From Gemmatimonadaceae bacterium (GTDB lineage Bacteria; Gemmatimonadota; Gemmatimonadetes; Gemmatimonadales; Gemmatimonadaceae): a DNA stretch of 64,000 bases. This document shows, piece after piece, positions 52,498-60,521 of this stretch; position 1 is the first letter of the stretch; each line of letters opens with the position of its first letter. Under the pieces are notes generated by a model, which saw only the letters and a list, made by a program, of their open reading frames with translations, was not told where the DNA came from and did no database searches. The stretch covers positions 1 through 64,000 of the forward strand of contig JAIEMN010000022.1 in assembly GCA_019752115.1 (NCBI GenBank), in the 5' to 3' direction. A program made the translations under genes and the position numbers.

Positions 52498-54806
52498 CTC
52501 TTGTAGCCCTGCTGGGTGTGCTGGCGCCATGGTCGGCGACACGTGCCCAATCCACGCCCGCGACCGGTGTCATTACCGGCCGCGTCGTGACCATTGCCAC
52601 CGAGGCGCCCATCGTGGGCGCGTCGGTGCGCGTGCTCTCCGCCACGCGGTCGCCGGAGCTTGCCACGCAGACCGACTCGCTCGGTCGCTTCACAGTGCGC
52701 GGCGTACCGGTCGGCATCGTACAGCTCGATGTGCGCCGTGTAGGCTACGAAGCCGTCACCCGTGGCGATGTGGTCGTCTCGCCGGGCAAACCCGCCGAAG
52801 TCACGATCAGTCTGCGTCCGGTGGATGTGCGCCTGGCGACGGTCACCGTGCGCCCCACGGCCTTCCCCACCGTGCCCGCGGCGGCGACACCGGTCTCCAC
52901 CCAGCGGTATGACGCCGAGGAAGTGCGGCGCCAGCCGGGCGCCCAGGAAGACGTGTTGCGCGCGGTGTCGATCGCCCCGGGCGTTGGCGTCACCAGCGCC
53001 GGCCGCAATGATCTCATCGTGCGCGGCGGCGCGCCGTTCGAGAATCTGTTCGTGGTGGATAACATCGAGGTGCCGAACATCAATCACTTCGGCTCCCAGG
53101 GCTCCACCGGTGGGCCGATCTCGCTCATCAACATCCGCTTTGTCGAAGAGGCGGCGCTGTCGGCCGGCGGCTTTGGCGTGCGGTATGGCGATCGCACCTC
53201 GAGCGCGACCACGATTATGCTGCGTGAAGGCAATCGCGAGCGCCTCGCGGGCGAGGTGAACGTGGCCGCCACGCAGGTCGGCGCGGTGCTGGAAGGGCCA
53301 CTCGGATCGCGCGGGTCGTTCTTCGCGAATGTCCGCCAGAGCTACCTCGACCTGCTCTTCAAGGCGATCGGGCTGAGCTTCGTGCCGCAGTACACCGATG
53401 CCACGATCAAGGCCACGTGGCGCCCCTCCTCGCGCGATGCGTTCAGCGTTCTCACCATCGGCGCCCGTGGGACCATCACCTTCAACAACGAGACCGACAC
53501 CGCCCGCGTGAGCAACGCGCAGGTGCTGGCCCCCACGCAGACGCAGTACTTCAGCGGCCTCACCTGGAAGCGACGCCTCGACGCCGGCCTGCTGACCACC
53601 ACCCTTGGTCGCACCTTCACCCGCTACGAGAGCGCGCAGCGTGACACGCTGCTCAATCCGGTGTTCGAAAGTCGCTCACGCGAAGGGGAGACCAGCCTGC
53701 GCACCGATCTGACGCGCACCCTCGGCCCCACGCTGGCGCTCGAAACCGGCACCGTGTTCAAGGTCGCGCGCGCGCTCCGCTACGATGCCACGCTCGCCGG
53801 GTTCGTCCGCCGAGACGCGGCGGGCGCCCCGCAAGCGCTGCAGGTCGATACCACGTTCCGCGCGGCGCGCAACGGCACGTATGCGCAGCTCGCGTGGCAG
53901 GTCCATCCCCGCCTGCGCCTGACGGGTGGCGCCCGTGGCGACTGGTACGGGTTTCTGCAGAACGCGGTGCGCTTCGCGCCCCGTGGGAGTGCCACGTGGC
54001 AGCTCGATGCCACGACGACCGCCAGTCTGTCCGCCGGTCGCTACTGGCAGGCTCCGAGCTTCATCTGGCTTGTGGGAGACGCCGGCAACGGACAGCGCCT
54101 CACGCCGTTCCGCGCCGATCAGGTGGTCGCCAGCCTCGCGCGTCTCGTGACGCCAGAGCTCAAGGTGCAGCTGGAAGCGTACGGCAAGCGCTACGGGGAC
54201 TATCCGGTACGGCGCTATCGCCCGCAGGCCGTGCTCAGCCCCAGTGGCTTTGACGACGCCACGACCGACATTCCCTTCGGTCTCGAACCGCTTGCCTCGA
54301 CGGGCACCGGCACGGCGTACGGCGTGGAGCTGTTCGCGCAGAAGAAGCTCGGCGCCACCCCGTGGTACGGCCAGGCGAGTGTGTCACTCAACCGCACGCG
54401 CTTCACCGCCCTCAACGGCATCCCCACGCGGGGGGCGTTCGACACGCCGGTGCTCGCGAACGCGGTCGTTGGTTGGCGCCCCAACGCACGCTGGGAGCTC
54501 GCCACGCGCCTGCGCGGCAGCAGCGGCCTACCTTACACGCCGTTCCGCACCAGCGGCGCGCTCGCGGGCACGCTCGACTTCTCGCAGTACAACACGCAGC
54601 GCCTCGGCACCTTCTTCGCCGCCGACGTCCGCATCGACCGCCGTCTCCTCATCCGCGGCCGTCAGCTCATTGCGTTCGTGGATCTGCAGAACGTCACCAA
54701 CCGCCAGAACGACGCCCCACCGAGCTGGAACCCACGCCTGCGTATCGTGGAGCGCGAGGCCGGCATAGGGCTGCTGCCGTCGATCGGGCTCAACTTCGAG
54801 TTTTGA
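52485..54806 (+). CDS. TonB-dependent receptor with CarboxypepD-regulatory-like domain
   Basis: 773 residues. Signal peptide (SRFSLVALLGVLAPWSATRAQ) fits the ATG at 52485. Residues about 25-110 form a carboxypeptidase-regulatory-like beta domain (TGVITGRVVTIATEAPIVGA, SLGRFTVRGVPVGIVQLDV). Then a plug domain (VLRAVSIAPGVGVTSAGRND, LIVRGGAPFENLFVVDNIEVP) and a 22-strand-type barrel ending in F (PSIGLNFEF). Imports an unknown substrate through the outer membrane with TonB energy. Its start is inside a hairpin and no Shine-Dalgarno sequence is free, so translation may be leaderless or regulated. Confidence 0.9.
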   Translation: MSRFSLVALLGVLAPWSATRAQSTPATGVITGRVVTIATEAPIVGASVRVLSATRSPELATQTDSLGRFTVRGVPVGIVQLDVRRVGYEAVTRGDVVVSPGKPAEVTISLRPVDVRLATVTVRPTAFPTVPAAATPVSTQRYDAEEVRRQPGAQEDVLRAVSIAPGVGVTSAGRNDLIVRGGAPFENLFVVDNIEVPNINHFGSQGSTGGPISLINIRFVEEAALSAGGFGVRYGDRTSSATTIMLREGNRERLAGEVNVAATQVGAVLEGPLGSRGSFFANVRQSYLDLLFKAIGLSFVPQYTDATIKATWRPSSRDAFSVLTIGARGTITFNNETDTARVSNAQVLAPTQTQYFSGLTWKRRLDAGLLTTTLGRTFTRYESAQRDTLLNPVFESRSREGETSLRTDLTRTLGPTLALETGTVFKVARALRYDATLAGFVRRDAAGAPQALQVDTTFRAARNGTYAQLAWQVHPRLRLTGGARGDWYGFLQNAVRFAPRGSATWQLDATTTASLSAGRYWQAPSFIWLVGDAGNGQRLTPFRADQVVASLARLVTPELKVQLEAYGKRYGDYPVRRYRPQAVLSPSGFDDATTDIPFGLEPLASTGTGTAYGVELFAQKKLGATPWYGQASVSLNRTRFTALNGIPTRGAFDTPVLANAVVGWRPNARWELATRLRGSSGLPYTPFRTSGALAGTLDFSQYNTQRLGTFFAADVRIDRRLLIRGRQLIAFVDLQNVTNRQNDAPPSWNPRLRIVEREAGIGLLPSIGLNFEF

Positions 54807-54843
54807 GTGACTGCGGACGGGTCGCTATCGCGACTGGATGACT

Positions 54844-54967
54844 TGAACTGCCCTCACCAGGCATCCCAGACATCCCAGGCATCCCAGAACAGCGGAAGAA
54901 CTTCGCCCGTTTATTCCGCTAGTCTGGGATGCCTCGGATGCCCGGGATGCCTGGTGAGGTCAGTTCA
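54844..54967. repeat. Long inverted repeat with 54-bp arms between convergent genes
   Basis: Left arm 54844-54897 and right arm 54914-54967, nearly complementary with a few mismatches and a 16-base loop. Inside each arm, CATCCCAG-like octamers are repeated three times (CATCCCAGA, CATCCCAGG, CATCCCAGA). It sits between the TonB receptor gene (plus) and the nitrilase gene (minus), overlapping the last bases of the latter. It could be a bidirectional terminator, a REP-like palindrome or a remnant of a small mobile element. Confidence 0.85.
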
Positions 54968-55904
54968 GCGATCCCTGCTCACAGTACGACACCGGCGGCT
55001 TCGCTCCGACATCGACCGAGAGCCGGAACACATCCGGCCGCGCGTAGTGCCCCACGACATCCAGGTCATACTTGCCACGCGCGATCTCGTCGAGATCGAG
55101 GTCGGCCATCAGCAGCGAATGCGATCCATACACCGGCCCGGCCAGCACCTCACCGAACGGTGATACGATGCAGCTGCCGCCGCGGATCAGGACCGTGTCC
55201 GGCGCCTCGCCCTGCATCGGCACATAGTCGGCCGGATAGTCGCCGCGCACGGCATACTGGCACGCATTGAGCACAAAGCAGCGCCCTTCCACCGCGATAT
55301 GGCGCATCGTCGCATGCCACACATCGCGATCGTCCACCGTGGGCGCGCAGTAGAGCTGCACCTGCTGGCCATACATCGCCGTGCGCAGCAGCGGCATGTA
55401 GTTCTCCCAGCAGATCACCGCGCCCACCTTGCCCACGGCGGTATCGAACACCGGCAGCGTGGAGCCGTCGCCGAAGCCCCACACGAGGCGCTCCATCGCG
55501 GTCGGCATCAGCTTGCGGTGTTTGCCGCGCAGCGTGCCGTCGGGGGCAAAGAAGAGCACCGTGCAGTAGAGCGTGCCGCCATCGCGTTCGATCACACCGA
55601 TGACCAGCTCGATCGCGTGTGTCCGGGCGATATCGGCCAACACGCTGCACTCGGCGCTCGCCAGATCGAGGCTGCTCGCCCAGTACCGGCGGTACCACTC
55701 GCGCCCGTCCGGCGTACGGCTCCCCACGTGCGCCCCGAAGGTGATCCCTTTGGGATACGCCGAGACAAAGGCTTCGGGGAAGACCACAATCTGGGCGCCC
55801 TGCGACGCCGCCTCGGCGGTCAGCGTGCGGACCTTGTCCAGCGTGGCGGCCAGGTCGAAGGCGACCGGCGCATCCTGCACAACAGCAGCGCGAATGGTGG
55901 GCAT
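54960..55904 (-). CDS. Nitrilase-family carbon-nitrogen hydrolase
   Basis: 314 residues from ATG at 55904. Catalytic triad E44 (FPEAFVSAYPKG), K131 (GKHRKLMPT) and C165 (VICWENYMP) with conserved spacing. The sequence GTLRGKHRKLMPTAMERLVW and WENYMPLLRTAMYGQQVQLY are typical for true nitrilases (branch 1), which convert nitriles to acids and ammonia. The C-terminal GPVYGSHSLLMADLDLDEIA also fits. It is cytoplasmic, without signal peptide. It stands downstream of the Spy-like gene in the same direction. Cyanide hydratase-like activity is an alternative. Confidence 0.93.
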   Translation of the reverse strand: MPTIRAAVVQDAPVAFDLAATLDKVRTLTAEAASQGAQIVVFPEAFVSAYPKGITFGAHVGSRTPDGREWYRRYWASSLDLASAECSVLADIARTHAIELVIGVIERDGGTLYCTVLFFAPDGTLRGKHRKLMPTAMERLVWGFGDGSTLPVFDTAVGKVGAVICWENYMPLLRTAMYGQQVQLYCAPTVDDRDVWHATMRHIAVEGRCFVLNACQYAVRGDYPADYVPMQGEAPDTVLIRGGSCIVSPFGEVLAGPVYGSHSLLMADLDLDEIARGKYDLDVVGHYARPDVFRLSVDVGAKPPVSYCEQGSLN

Positions 55905-55914
55905 GCGCCCAAAA

Positions 55915-56391
55915 CTAGCGCGCCGACGAATCTCCGCCGCGCATCCCACGCCCACCCGGCCCACCGGGGCCGCCCGGGCCACCGGGGCCACCAGGCCCTC
56001 CGCGACCGCGCCGCTGCTTCCGCAGCTCGGCGAGCTTCGTGCGCTGCTCGGGGCTCAGCAGCGAGTCCACCTCGGCGCGCGAGATTTTCCAGACCGAGTC
56101 GTAGACCGGGCGCATGGCCTTGGTGATGGAATCCATCACGAAGAACTGCCGCGCGTAAATGCTGTCCATACGCAACCGCTGGGCGTCGGACAGGCCGAGG
56201 TCCTTGGTCATGCGCTCGGAGAAGCGCTTCCGCATCTCTTCCGGCGACGGCCGATTGTTCCGCTGCTGGCGGAACGCCTCGATGCGACGCGGGAGCAGGA
56301 CGTAGCGATCGACCGCAGCGCCGCCCACGAGGCCTGCCACGAGGGCGGCCCCGATCACCAGCATCGCGGTACGCTGCGACTGACCGATCAT
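55915..56391 (-). CDS. Spy/CpxP-like periplasmic protein with Gly/Pro-rich tail
   Basis: 158 residues. One N-terminal membrane anchor (TAMLVIGAALVAGLVGGAAV), then a helical region with LSDAQRLRMDSI and LSPEQRTKLAELRKQR, two LTxxQ-like elements typical of Spy/CpxP/heavy-metal sensor proteins. The C-terminal 30 residues are a GGPGGPGG tandem repeat followed by RGMRGGDSS. It overlaps the upstream anti-sigma-like gene by four bases and so belongs to an ECF sigma operon. It is likely a periplasmic chaperone or stress sensor. Confidence 0.75.
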   Translation of the reverse strand: MIGQSQRTAMLVIGAALVAGLVGGAAVDRYVLLPRRIEAFRQQRNNRPSPEEMRKRFSERMTKDLGLSDAQRLRMDSIYARQFFVMDSITKAMRPVYDSVWKISRAEVDSLLSPEQRTKLAELRKQRRGRGGPGGPGGPGGPGGPGGRGMRGGDSSAR

Positions 56392-56795
56392 CGGCCCTGC
56401 TCTCCCAGCAGCCAGCTTTCGGCGTCGCTCGGCATGAGCTGTTCGGTGGAGGTCCGGCTCATCGCCTCCACATCATCCGGCGTCTCGATGGCGATCGAGC
56501 TGGCCGTCTGCGACGCGAGCACTTCCGTGGCGCCGCCCACGGCGGGGGCCTGACGAAGCAGCAGGAGCGCCAACGCGGCGGCGGCCAGGCTGGCCGGGAT
56601 CAGGAAGCGACCGGCCCGACTGGTCACATCCCACCACGATGGCGGCTGGCGCCGCGCAGCCAGTTGCGGCGCCGCGGCCGCGAGGATGCGCGTGCGCAGC
56701 GCCGCGACGTCGAGCGTCGGGGCGCGATCGACCGCCAGCAGCGCATCGCGCAGGCGGGGATCGGGGGTGAGATCGTCTTCGGTCCGTTGAGTCAT
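56388..56795 (-). CDS. Putative anti-sigma factor (135 aa, one membrane helix)
   Basis: 135 residues from ATG at 56795, overlapping the end of the ECF sigma gene. A cytoplasmic N-terminal 65 residues (DPRLRDALLAVDRAPTLDVA...), one transmembrane helix (FLIPASLAAAALALLLLRQ) and a short periplasmic part. The organisation and place after the sigma gene suggest an anti-sigma factor, although no zinc-type HxxxCxxC motif is present. It is overlapped downstream by the Spy-like gene. The role is inferred mainly from context. Confidence 0.65.
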   Translation of the reverse strand: MTQRTEDDLTPDPRLRDALLAVDRAPTLDVAALRTRILAAAAPQLAARRQPPSWWDVTSRAGRFLIPASLAAAALALLLLRQAPAVGGATEVLASQTASSIAIETPDDVEAMSRTSTEQLMPSDAESWLLGEQGR

Positions 56796-57409
56796 GTGGC
56801 GCCGGCCTCCCTGGCCGCGTCCGGTTCTGAATCCCGCAGCACGCCCAAAGCGCGCCGCAGGGTGCGTCGTGCTTCGTGCAGATGCCAACGCACGGTGGCC
56901 TGTGACAGCGACAGGGCCTCGGCGATCTGCGGGGCGGTCCAACCATCCACTTCATGCCACATCACGATCTGGCGCTGGCGGGGCGGCAGCTCGGCCACGG
57001 CGGCGGAAAACCGCCGCCGTGTTTCGCGCTGCTCCACTTCCACATCGGGGGTGGCCCCGTCCGACGCCTCGAAGTCCGTGAGCTCGTCGGTCCTTCGCAC
57101 CTTCCGCACCCGCTGCGCGTTGAGCCCGAGGTTCACGAGAATCCGGAAGAACCACGGTGCAAACGCGCGCTGCTGATCGTGCTGATCGATGCGTTCGAGC
57201 GCGCGCAGACAGGCATCCTGCACGAGATCTTCGGCATCTTCCGCGTGATCCATCAGGCGACGAGCGAGTGAGGCGGCACGCGGCAGCAGCGGCGTGATGA
57301 GGGCATCGAACGCCTCCATCTCGCCTCCGGCCGCGCGAGCCACGAGCGCCGCTTCCCGGCGTCGGGCCAACTCATCGTCGAGGGCGGACCCTTCCTGAGG
57401 CTCACCCAA
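56792..57409 (-). CDS. ECF-type RNA polymerase sigma factor
   Basis: About 205 residues. Sigma region 2: AFDALITPLLPRAASLARRL, AEDLVQDACLRALERI, FAPWFFRILVNLGLNAQR. Region 4: LPPRQRQIVMWHEVDGWTAPQIAEALSLSQATVRWHLHEARRTLR (helix-turn-helix), named here by its segments. The longest frame starts at a TTG (57409); a GTG at 57343 or ATG at 57319 would cut into conserved region 2, so the TTG is kept. The next two genes (anti-sigma-like, Spy-like) overlap in series, forming a likely envelope-stress operon. Confidence 0.9.
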   Translation of the reverse strand: MGEPQEGSALDDELARRREAALVARAAGGEMEAFDALITPLLPRAASLARRLMDHAEDAEDLVQDACLRALERIDQHDQQRAFAPWFFRILVNLGLNAQRVRKVRRTDELTDFEASDGATPDVEVEQRETRRRFSAAVAELPPRQRQIVMWHEVDGWTAPQIAEALSLSQATVRWHLHEARRTLRRALGVLRDSEPDAAREAGAT

Positions 57410-57489
57410 GCGCGACCGCCACCACGATCATCCGCCTCCTCACAAATCTGCTCTGAACGGGCCCGGCACGCGGACGACGGGCTCGCATC

Positions 57490-59247
57490 TCATCTACCGC
57501 CCCCGGTCCGGGACCGTTGGGCCGGACGCGCCGGTGCCCCACCCGCCCGGGGCGCGGCCGGCAGCTCGGCGATCGCCGCCCCGTCTTTCCGGGGGTCGGA
57601 CGCCCCGGCATTGAGCTTCGTGGCCAGGTTCCGCTGGACGGCCTGCCCCGACCCCATCCGGGTGCTCGAGAAGTCCCCCCGCATGACGATCTGGTGCCCC
57701 ATGGCGGTCAGCGAGTCCCGGACCGCCTTGGGAATGCGCGATTCGAAGTTCACGTCGCACCCCGGGAACGTCTCCTTGGAGAACCGCGGCGCGTCGAGCG
57801 CGCCCTGAATGTTCATGCCGTGGTCCACGATGTTCGACACGAACTGGGCATGCGCCTGCGCCTGATTCCAGCCGCCCATGATGCCGAAGGCAATCTTGAG
57901 ATCGCCCTTCTCCATGAAGGCCGGAATGATCGTGTGCAGCGGCCGCTTGCGCCCCTCGAGCACGTTCGGGCTCGTGGCGTCGAGCGTGAAGCCGCCACCA
58001 CGGTTGTGCCACACAAAGCCCGTCCCATCGGCGATGAGACCGGCGCCGAAGCCCACCGTGCTGTAGTTGCTCTGGATGAAGGAGATGATGTTCCCCTCCT
58101 TGTCCACCACGCTCAGATACGTCGTGCCGTTATCGGTGCCGTTCGGCTTCCCGGCGGGCACCGTGCAGGTGGCCTTGTCGAGCGCAATGAGCTTCGCGCG
58201 CGCCGCGGCGTACGACTTGGAGCGCATCGCCTCCACCGGCACCTTGGCAAAGCGCGGATCGGCGTCGTATCGCTGCATGTCGGCATAGGCGAGCTTCTTC
58301 GCCTCGATCATGCGATGCAGGCTCGCCACCGAGTTGTGGCCGAGCGTGCTCATGGGGAACGACTCCATGATGTTGAGCATCTCGAGTGCCGCGATCCCCT
58401 GCCCATTGGGCGGGAGTTCGTACACCGTCCAGCCGCGATACGTCGTGCTGATCGGCTCCACCCACTCCACGTCGTAATCGGCCAGGTCCGCCGCGTTCAT
58501 CGTGCCGCCGTAGCGCTTCGCGCTGGCGAGCAGCTTCTGCGCGATGGGCCCGGTATAGAACGCCTTGGCGCCCTGCGCCGCGATCTGCCGGTAGCTCCAC
58601 GCCAGCTCGGGATTGCGGAAGATCTCGCCCACCTGCGGCGCGCGACCATTGGGGAGGAACGTCTTCGCGGTCAGCGCATCCTCGGCGAGGATCTTCTCGC
58701 TGTCCTTCCAGTAGACGCTCACGACTTCGCCCACCGGGAAGCCCTGCTCGGCGTGCTGAATGACCGGCGCCAGCACCTGCGACAGCGGCAGCTTGCCGAA
58801 CTTGTCGTGCAACGCGCCCCATCCCTTCACGGCACCGGGCACGGTCACGGTGTTGATACCGCGCCCCGGCATCTCGGTGAGCCCCTTGGCGCGCAGATAG
58901 TCGGCCGTGAGCCCCTTCGGCGCCCACCCGGAGGCGTTGAGGCCGTACAGCTTGCCGGTCTTGGCCTCGTACACGATGGCGAAGAGATCGCCGCCGATAC
59001 CGTCGTTCATGGGGGCCACGAGCCCCATCATGGCGTTGGTGGCGATGGCCGCGTCAATCGCATTACCGCCCATCTCGAGAATGCGGGCACCAACCTGCGA
59101 GGCGAGGACGCTTTCGCTGGCCACGATGCCCAGCGTGGACTGGACCATCGAGCGCGACTGCGAACGGTCCTGCGCACCGACCAGCGTAGGCAGAACGGCA
59201 CCTACCAGCGCCGAGGTGATCGAGAGGCGATGGAGCAGCGAGGCCAT
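57490..59247 (-). CDS. ggt: Gamma-glutamyltransferase
   Basis: 585 residues from ATG at 59247, with a signal peptide ending near LVGAQ (residue 26). Gamma-glutamyltranspeptidase family: GGNAIDAAIATNAMMGLVAP, GIGGDLFAIVYEAKTGK, PGAVKGWGALHDKFGKLP, the autoprocessing/catalytic Thr in DNGTTYLSVVDKEGN (about residue 373), NYSTVGFGAGLI, and PLHTIIPAFMEK. The enzyme cleaves gamma-glutamyl bonds (for example of glutathione) in the periplasm. A Pro/Ala-rich basic tail of about 30 residues follows the domain. It stands downstream of the P450 gene in the same direction, 17 bases away. Confidence 0.94.
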   Translation of the reverse strand: MASLLHRLSITSALVGAVLPTLVGAQDRSQSRSMVQSTLGIVASESVLASQVGARILEMGGNAIDAAIATNAMMGLVAPMNDGIGGDLFAIVYEAKTGKLYGLNASGWAPKGLTADYLRAKGLTEMPGRGINTVTVPGAVKGWGALHDKFGKLPLSQVLAPVIQHAEQGFPVGEVVSVYWKDSEKILAEDALTAKTFLPNGRAPQVGEIFRNPELAWSYRQIAAQGAKAFYTGPIAQKLLASAKRYGGTMNAADLADYDVEWVEPISTTYRGWTVYELPPNGQGIAALEMLNIMESFPMSTLGHNSVASLHRMIEAKKLAYADMQRYDADPRFAKVPVEAMRSKSYAAARAKLIALDKATCTVPAGKPNGTDNGTTYLSVVDKEGNIISFIQSNYSTVGFGAGLIADGTGFVWHNRGGGFTLDATSPNVLEGRKRPLHTIIPAFMEKGDLKIAFGIMGGWNQAQAHAQFVSNIVDHGMNIQGALDAPRFSKETFPGCDVNFESRIPKAVRDSLTAMGHQIVMRGDFSSTRMGSGQAVQRNLATKLNAGASDPRKDGAAIAELPAAPRAGGAPARPAQRSRTGGGR

Positions 59248-59264
59248 GAGCGGAGGGGGTTGAA

Positions 59265-60521
59265 TCAGGAAGACGGGGTGTGTTCGACGATCAGCTGGTC
59301 GAGGCCGTGGAAGTGCCAGCTGTCCTTCACCACCGGCGGCTCGACCAGCCGCAGCTGCGGGCAGCGCGCAAAGAGCACGCGCAGTGCCGTCGCCAGTTCG
59401 AGGCGCGCGAGGGGCGCCCCCACGCAAAAATGCACCCCGGCGCCAAAGCTCGTATGCGTCGCCCGCATGCGCACCGGGTCGAACTGATCGGGGTTGGCGT
59501 TGGCCTTCGGATCGCGCCCCGTAGCCCCATAGATCAGCGCGACCTGGTCCCCTTTCGTAAACGACACACCGCCCATCTCGAGATCTTCCAGCACGTAGCG
59601 CTTGAAGAGGTGCAGGGGTGGCGCGTATCGCAGCGCCTCCTCCACCAGCTGGCCGGCGCTCCAGTCGTCGGCCAGATACTGCGCCGGATCGGTGGTGCGC
59701 TCCAGCAACAGCCGAATGGCGTTGCCGAGCGCATGCACCGACGCTTCGTGCCCCGCGTTGAGCAGTAGAATGGCGGTGGAGACGATCTCCGGCTCACTCA
59801 TCAGCTCAAGCGCCTCGGCCTCGATGAGGATGGTGAGCATGTCGTCGGCCGGCGTGTCACGGCGCGCCGCAATCGTATCGCGCATGAACGCCGCGAAATC
59901 GGCCGCGGCCGCGTTCGCATCGACTTCCGTGTCGTGCGTGCGCGCCACGCCATACATGGTGATCATGCGATGCGACCACGCCACCAGCTGCGGCACGGCG
60001 GACTCGGGGACACCCATGATGCGTGCGATCATCCGCGCGGGAATGGGCGCCGCAAACGCCTCGATGAGGTCGAATGGGCCGCTCGGGAACGCATCGACGA
60101 GCTCATTGGCGAGCGCCGCGATCGCAGGCTTGAGCGCCTCCACGCGGCGGGGCACGAAGGCCTTGCTGACGAGCCGGCGCATGCGGGTATGGAACGGCGC
60201 TTCGCGCTCGAGCATCGAGTTGGCATCCACGGCATCGAAGTCGCGCGTGTGCGCGGGCGGCTCCAGCCACCCCAGCTCTTCACGCGAGGCGACGTGCAGC
60301 ACCTCCCGGCCAAAACGCCGGTCGCGGAGAATGGCGTTGACGTCGCGATCGCCAAAGAAGCACCAGCAGCCGATCTCCTCCCAGAACACCACCGGGCACT
60401 CGGCCAGGATGCGCGCATACGCCCCGTACGGATCGCGGTAGAACCGCGGATCGCGGGGGTCGAGGGACAAGCGACGCGTGGTCGCGTCGAGCTGCAGAGG
60501 AACCGGACCGTCCAACACCAC
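59265..60521 (-). CDS. Cytochrome P450
   Basis: 418 residues; GTG start directly follows the stop of the aldehyde dehydrogenase gene. I-helix motif LLNAGHEASVHALGNAI (the usual acid-Thr pair replaced by E-A-S), K-helix ExxR in EEALRYAPP, and heme-binding loop FGAGVHFCVGAPLARLEL with C366 as the heme ligand. No membrane anchor, as for soluble bacterial P450s (CYP107-like group). With the dehydrogenases upstream it likely forms an oxidation pathway for an alcohol- or aldehyde-bearing compound; a redox partner is not in this cluster. Confidence 0.94.
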   Translation of the reverse strand: MVLDGPVPLQLDATTRRLSLDPRDPRFYRDPYGAYARILAECPVVFWEEIGCWCFFGDRDVNAILRDRRFGREVLHVASREELGWLEPPAHTRDFDAVDANSMLEREAPFHTRMRRLVSKAFVPRRVEALKPAIAALANELVDAFPSGPFDLIEAFAAPIPARMIARIMGVPESAVPQLVAWSHRMITMYGVARTHDTEVDANAAAADFAAFMRDTIAARRDTPADDMLTILIEAEALELMSEPEIVSTAILLLNAGHEASVHALGNAIRLLLERTTDPAQYLADDWSAGQLVEEALRYAPPLHLFKRYVLEDLEMGGVSFTKGDQVALIYGATGRDPKANANPDQFDPVRMRATHTSFGAGVHFCVGAPLARLELATALRVLFARCPQLRLVEPPVVKDSWHFHGLDQLIVEHTPSS

